Positions 15,209-17,816 of a stretch of 17,816 nucleotides of DNA are shown here, in pieces. Location of the stretch: assembly GCA_002471865.1 (NCBI GenBank), contig DKQU01000100.1, forward strand, positions 1 through 17,816, in the 5' to 3' direction. The stretch is from Fidelibacterota bacterium UBA7300. Its GTDB lineage: Bacteria; Fidelibacterota; Marinisomatia; Marinisomatales; UBA2128. Position 1 is the stretch's first letter. Each line of letters opens with the position of its first letter. The translations under genes were made by a program, and so were the position numbers. Under the pieces are notes generated by a model that was given only the letters and a program-made list of their open reading frames with translations, was not told the DNA's origin and did not search any database.

Positions 15209-17482
15209 TCACATCTTCCAACCGATACTCAGATAGAAGTTCCGCGTCGCTCCCGGCCAATATGCACCCCAATCTGAGCCGTGCGTTACGTAAAGCGTAT
15301 CGAGGGCATTGTTGACCTTCGCTGAAAGCGTCAGCGAGCCCCATCGGTAGCTGGCACCGAGATTGAGAAGTGAATAAGGTTCAATAGCATTCTCTTCACT
15401 GTTCGCTGAATCAATGTACCGCTTGCCTACATGCTGGACGTGAGCCATGAGCCGCACCGTTTTCCAAGATCTGTATGACGCTGTCGCATTGGCAAGAACG
15501 TCAGGCCGGTTGGGCAGAAGATTGCTCTCAAGTTCTCCACTGGAGTAGAAGTTCTCATTGAAGGCGCCGTTGACACTTAACTGCAGGCGACTCCCCAACT
15601 GCCAAGCAGCATCAAGCTCAAGACCCTGGTGTATCGTCCCTTCAATCTGGCTATACTCATAGTATCCCTCTTCCTCAAAGCTGATGGTTTGCATCACCTC
15701 ATTCTCCAGATTGATGCGGTAGAGGTTCAGGCTAACGCTATGAGCAAGACCAGTGTGATTCATCCCAAACTCAGCATCGTAGATCAGTTCAGGGTAGGCA
15801 CCCTGCGGTGTGAACGACCATTCATCAGCATTGATGATCTGGTCGTCTGCCGGTTCCTTTTCCGCCTTACCGTAGCTGCCGAAGACTGAAAGTGCATCAC
15901 TTATTCTGTAAGTCAATCCCATGCGCGGATTGAGAAAATCCCAGTCTGCTGATATTTGGTGCCCAACAGCGTGACCGATGGGCTCCTGATTCATATTCCA
16001 CCTGTGGCTGAGAAACTGTACATCGGCAGTAGCCAGCAGCCGGTCGGTTAAATCATAAACAACGTGCGCAAATGCTGTGAAAGAGTGCTTGGTACCGACA
16101 TACTCATAGTACCTGAACTCATCAATGTCCGCCAGTTCCGGCGCGGAAAATTGGGAAATATCACCGAAGTGGTCTCCTTCATAAAAACGAATTTCCCCGC
16201 CTATATCAAGCCGCAGACGGTCGCGCTTCAAAGTCCACTGAGGCACTACGCCGAAATAGCGGTTGACGATCCACTTTCGGCGGAGAAGATCAGTGGTACT
16301 ATCGGCGTAGGCGGAATCCGTAATAGTGTCGAGATTGTAGTCGTAGAACGATTTGTCATACTTCTCTGCCTCGTAGTAACCACTTCCCATTACAAGGTAA
16401 GCGGTGTTGTGGAAAGAGGAACTCTCGCTCAGCTTGATGTGGGAATTAAGGGAATAGACCTGCTGGAAGAAATCGTCAGTGAATCCCTTGTAGCCTTTCC
16501 GGCGGAGTTCCCGGTCGCTGATATCATTTCCGTAAACACCATCCCATAACAGATCACTGTTCTCATAACCTAACAGTCCCCGGAACTGATAGGTTGCTTT
16601 TTCCCCGCGATATTCAGCTCCAAAAGAAAGTGCCTGTTGGAGGCTGTGATGGTATTCCCTGTAACCATCTGACTCAACCTGAGAAAGACGGGCGGACAGA
16701 CTCAGCTGATCACCGAAACGGCCTCCCGAACCATAGCTTGCGGAGAGTTTTTTTGTGCCGTAGGATCCTCTACCCCCATTAAGAGTGAAGACCTCGTTGC
16801 CTGTCCGAATTCTGGATAAGACATTTATGGAACCTCCGAACGCTGCTGAGCCATAAAGCGAATTACCTATCCCCCGCTGTATCTGCACATCTTCCGCATC
16901 CGAGAGTATATCTCCGTGATCCACCCAGTAAACCTGATGACTTTCGTTATCGTTCAGCGGGACATTGTCCAGCATGACGGCTATTCGACTCTGTTCGAAT
17001 CCTCGGATGGAGACGTAAGAATAGCCGGTCCCGTTGCCGCTTTCGCTGTAGGCGAATACTCCCGGTTCTGTGGCAAGAACCATCGGAACATCCTGAAAAC
17101 TGTAGTGATCAGCTATCTCATCTGCCGTAAGCGTGGAAAACGCAGCTGGCGTCACTCCGGGGACAGCCCGGTTTGCCAGTACAAAAAGCTCTTCTCCTGG
17201 TACAGTAGCAGCAACGAGTTCGATCGGCATTCCCACTGAAGCAGTGATAGTAACGGGCTCATAACCGATGCGGCTGACAGTAATCTCATACCCGACAGGA
17301 ACCCCAAGAGAAAAGTAACCGTTTTCGTCAGACGATGTACCTACATCACCGCTAACGACACTGGCACCCGGTACCCCTTCACCGGTCTCGGCATCCACTA
17401 CACGGCCGGAAATTGAGACGACTTGAGAGTTGAGCATGGAAAAGAAAAGTAAACAAGAAAGAAAAAATGTGAGTTGTTTCAA
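15209..17482 (-). CDS. TonB-dependent outer-membrane receptor, probably for thiamine or a thiamine precursor
   Basis: Complete 757-residue receptor. A signal peptide (1-19) is followed by a carboxypeptidase-regulatory-like beta-sandwich (about 20-90: ISGRVVDAETGEGVPGASV, DENGYFSLGVP). A possible TonB-box region is near 97-104. The plug domain (about 112-225) has YVSIRGFEQSRIAVMLDNVP, VQIQRGIGNSLYGSAAFGGSINV. A long 22-strand-type barrel ends NFYLSIGWKM. Energy would come from TonB-ExbB-ExbD, not seen here. The start is TTG at 17482, supported by GGGAGG at 17488-17493 with a 5-nt spacer and by the signal peptide that follows. A TPP riboswitch lies immediately upstream, so expression should fall when thiamine diphosphate is abundant. 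This makes the substrate assignment far firmer than for most TonB receptors. It is followed by the three-gene export cassette, which may or may not share its transcript. Confidence 0.94.
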   Translation of the reverse strand: MKQLTFFLSCLLFFSMLNSQVVSISGRVVDAETGEGVPGASVVSGDVGTSSDENGYFSLGVPVGYEITVSRIGYEPVTITASVGMPIELVAATVPGEELFVLANRAVPGVTPAAFSTLTADEIADHYSFQDVPMVLATEPGVFAYSESGNGTGYSYVSIRGFEQSRIAVMLDNVPLNDNESHQVYWVDHGDILSDAEDVQIQRGIGNSLYGSAAFGGSINVLSRIRTGNEVFTLNGGRGSYGTKKLSASYGSGGRFGDQLSLSARLSQVESDGYREYHHSLQQALSFGAEYRGEKATYQFRGLLGYENSDLLWDGVYGNDISDRELRRKGYKGFTDDFFQQVYSLNSHIKLSESSSFHNTAYLVMGSGYYEAEKYDKSFYDYNLDTITDSAYADSTTDLLRRKWIVNRYFGVVPQWTLKRDRLRLDIGGEIRFYEGDHFGDISQFSAPELADIDEFRYYEYVGTKHSFTAFAHVVYDLTDRLLATADVQFLSHRWNMNQEPIGHAVGHQISADWDFLNPRMGLTYRISDALSVFGSYGKAEKEPADDQIINADEWSFTPQGAYPELIYDAEFGMNHTGLAHSVSLNLYRINLENEVMQTISFEEEGYYEYSQIEGTIHQGLELDAAWQLGSRLQLSVNGAFNENFYSSGELESNLLPNRPDVLANATASYRSWKTVRLMAHVQHVGKRYIDSANSEENAIEPYSLLNLGASYRWGSLTLSAKVNNALDTLYVTHGSDWGAYWPGATRNFYLSIGWKM
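15229..15259. repeat. 31-bp perfect direct repeat, copy 2
   Basis: Same 31 bases as 10631-10661, lying inside the last codons of the intact TonB-dependent receptor (WPGATRNFYL). Confidence 0.95.
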
Positions 17483-17483
17483 G

Positions 17484-17575
17484 ATGACCTCCCTACGCCG
17501 GCATTATCCGGATCAGGTTCAAAGGGTGTTATCTCAGCTATTCTGTTAAACTGTTGAACAGCACCCCAGTTACAC
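17484..17575 (-). ncRNA. TPP (thiamine diphosphate) riboswitch, THI element
   Basis: The minus strand holds the full aptamer. The 5' P1/P2 side is CTGGGGTGCTG (near 17559-17569), with an extended P3 region containing CTGTTCAACAG. The invariant CTGAGAT (near 17530-17536) follows, then ACACCC, TTTGAACCTGATCCGGATAA (P4/J4-5/P5) and TGCCGGCGTAGGGAGG. P5 arms CCGG and CCGG pair, a compensated form of the common CTGG/CCAG. The 3' end (GTAGGGAGGTC) contains the receptor's Shine-Dalgarno, so closing P1 on ligand binding would directly block ribosome access. Direct control of the downstream TonB receptor is inferred from position and orientation. Confidence 0.97.
17488..17493 (-). promoter_or_regulatory. 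Shine-Dalgarno of the TonB receptor embedded in the riboswitch
   Basis: GGGAGG lies 5 nt before the TTG start and overlaps the conserved GTAGGGA end of the TPP aptamer and the start of its P1 3' strand. Confidence 0.8.
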
Positions 17576-17624
17576 AGTGAACTTACTAATGCTTCAACTT
17601 CAATACAAGGGTGTGGCTTTATCT

Positions 17625-17652
17625 ATTCTACTTGATTTCCTAACGAGGTCAA
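17625..17652 (-). promoter_or_regulatory. Candidate sigma70-type promoter for the riboswitch and receptor
   Basis: On the minus strand TTGACC (17647-17652) and TAGAAT (17625-17630) are 16 nt apart, about 50 bp before the aptamer. The predicted transcript would begin near 17617, leaving about 40 nt of leader. FCB-group promoters can deviate from this consensus. Confidence 0.4.
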
Positions 17653-17660
17653 TCTATTTT
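17632..17660 (+). promoter_or_regulatory. Candidate promoter of the OPT transporter gene
   Basis: TTGATT (17632-17637) and TATTTT (17655-17660) are separated by 17 nt. The predicted transcription start lies only about 7 nt before the ATG, which fits the lack of a Shine-Dalgarno. It interlocks with the opposite-strand promoter. Confidence 0.3.
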
Positions 17661-17673
17661 CTCGCCACTCATT

Positions 17674-17816
17674 ATGAATAATTCCAACACATCCCTCCCC
17701 GAGATCACCCTGAAAGCAGTCATCCTCGGAATTTTACTTTCCGTGATCCTGGCCGGTGCTAATGCATATTTAGGTCTATTCGCCGGTATGACCGTCTCCG
17801 CCTCCATTCCGGCAGC
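17674..17816 (+). CDS. OPT-family oligopeptide transporter, N-terminal part
   Basis: Only 47 complete codons are visible before the window ends. After a short polar start (MNNSNTSLPE), the sequence ITLKAVILGILLSVILAGAN forms the first membrane helix. AYLGLFAGMTVSASIPAA then gives the highly conserved OPT signature region (the family's NAYLGLKxGMTVSASIPAA). Family members are proton-coupled importers of oligopeptides or metal chelates; bacterial forms of this branch are mostly uncharacterised. ATG at 17674 is the first start after an in-frame TAA at 17641-17643, and no Shine-Dalgarno precedes it. It is divergent from the TPP-regulated receptor, with about 98 bp between the aptamer and this start. 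Whether it is functionally linked to thiamine uptake is unknown. Confidence 0.9.
   Translation, partial: MNNSNTSLPEITLKAVILGILLSVILAGANAYLGLFAGMTVSASIPA

Noticed and set aside
16064..16549. 161-codon plus-strand open frame
   Set aside because: Antisense to the beta-barrel of the TonB receptor, whose frame is intact and well conserved.

Overview
The window looks like chromosomal DNA from a Gram-negative bacterium of the Fibrobacterota-Chlorobiota-Bacteroidota (FCB) group, possibly a Marinimicrobia (Neomarinimicrobiota)-like lineage. The evidence is a TonB-dependent receptor with an N-terminal carboxypeptidase-regulatory-like domain, signal peptides ending in FGQ or NSQ, a GH3/serine-hydrolase fusion lipoprotein, and an exported FecR-domain protein. 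The phylum is an inference from gene style, not from a marker search. I saw no tRNA, rRNA, CRISPR array, transposase or phage gene.

Left part (1-6893, all minus strand): a tightly packed six-gene operon. In transcription order it holds an ABC ATPase, an ABC-2 permease, a nucleoside 2-deoxyribosyltransferase-like protein, a BadF/BadG-type sugar kinase, alanine racemase (alr), and a lipoprotein joining a NagZ-like GH3 domain to a serine beta-lactamase/AmiE-like domain. The last gene runs off the left edge. Genes overlap by 1-8 nt or are 2 nt apart. The last three fit murein (peptidoglycan) salvage: external removal of GlcNAc and perhaps peptide, kinase capture of the sugar, and D-Ala/L-Ala interconversion. 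The ABC ATPase has several unusual catalytic motifs. A non-coding strip (6894-7133) contains a 9-bp periodic repeat.

Middle (7134-10600): polA (minus), with intact 5' nuclease, proofreading and polymerase motifs, diverges from a small FMN-binding PNPOx-like protein (plus). The 352-bp stretch 10601-10952 holds two gene remnants: the last codons of a TonB-dependent receptor (minus) and an 80-codon 3' fragment of an unknown gene (plus).

Right part (10953-17816): a three-gene minus-strand cassette of exported proteins of unknown role (Fn3/Ig-like secreted protein, FecR-domain protein, large outer-membrane barrel) lies downstream of a TonB-dependent receptor. That receptor is preceded by a clear TPP riboswitch whose 3' end contains the receptor's Shine-Dalgarno sequence. 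The receptor is therefore most likely a thiamine (or precursor) outer-membrane importer. A 31-bp perfect direct repeat, the receptor's C-terminal coding segment, brackets the three-gene cassette. Divergent from the riboswitch, an OPT-family oligopeptide transporter begins and runs off the right edge.
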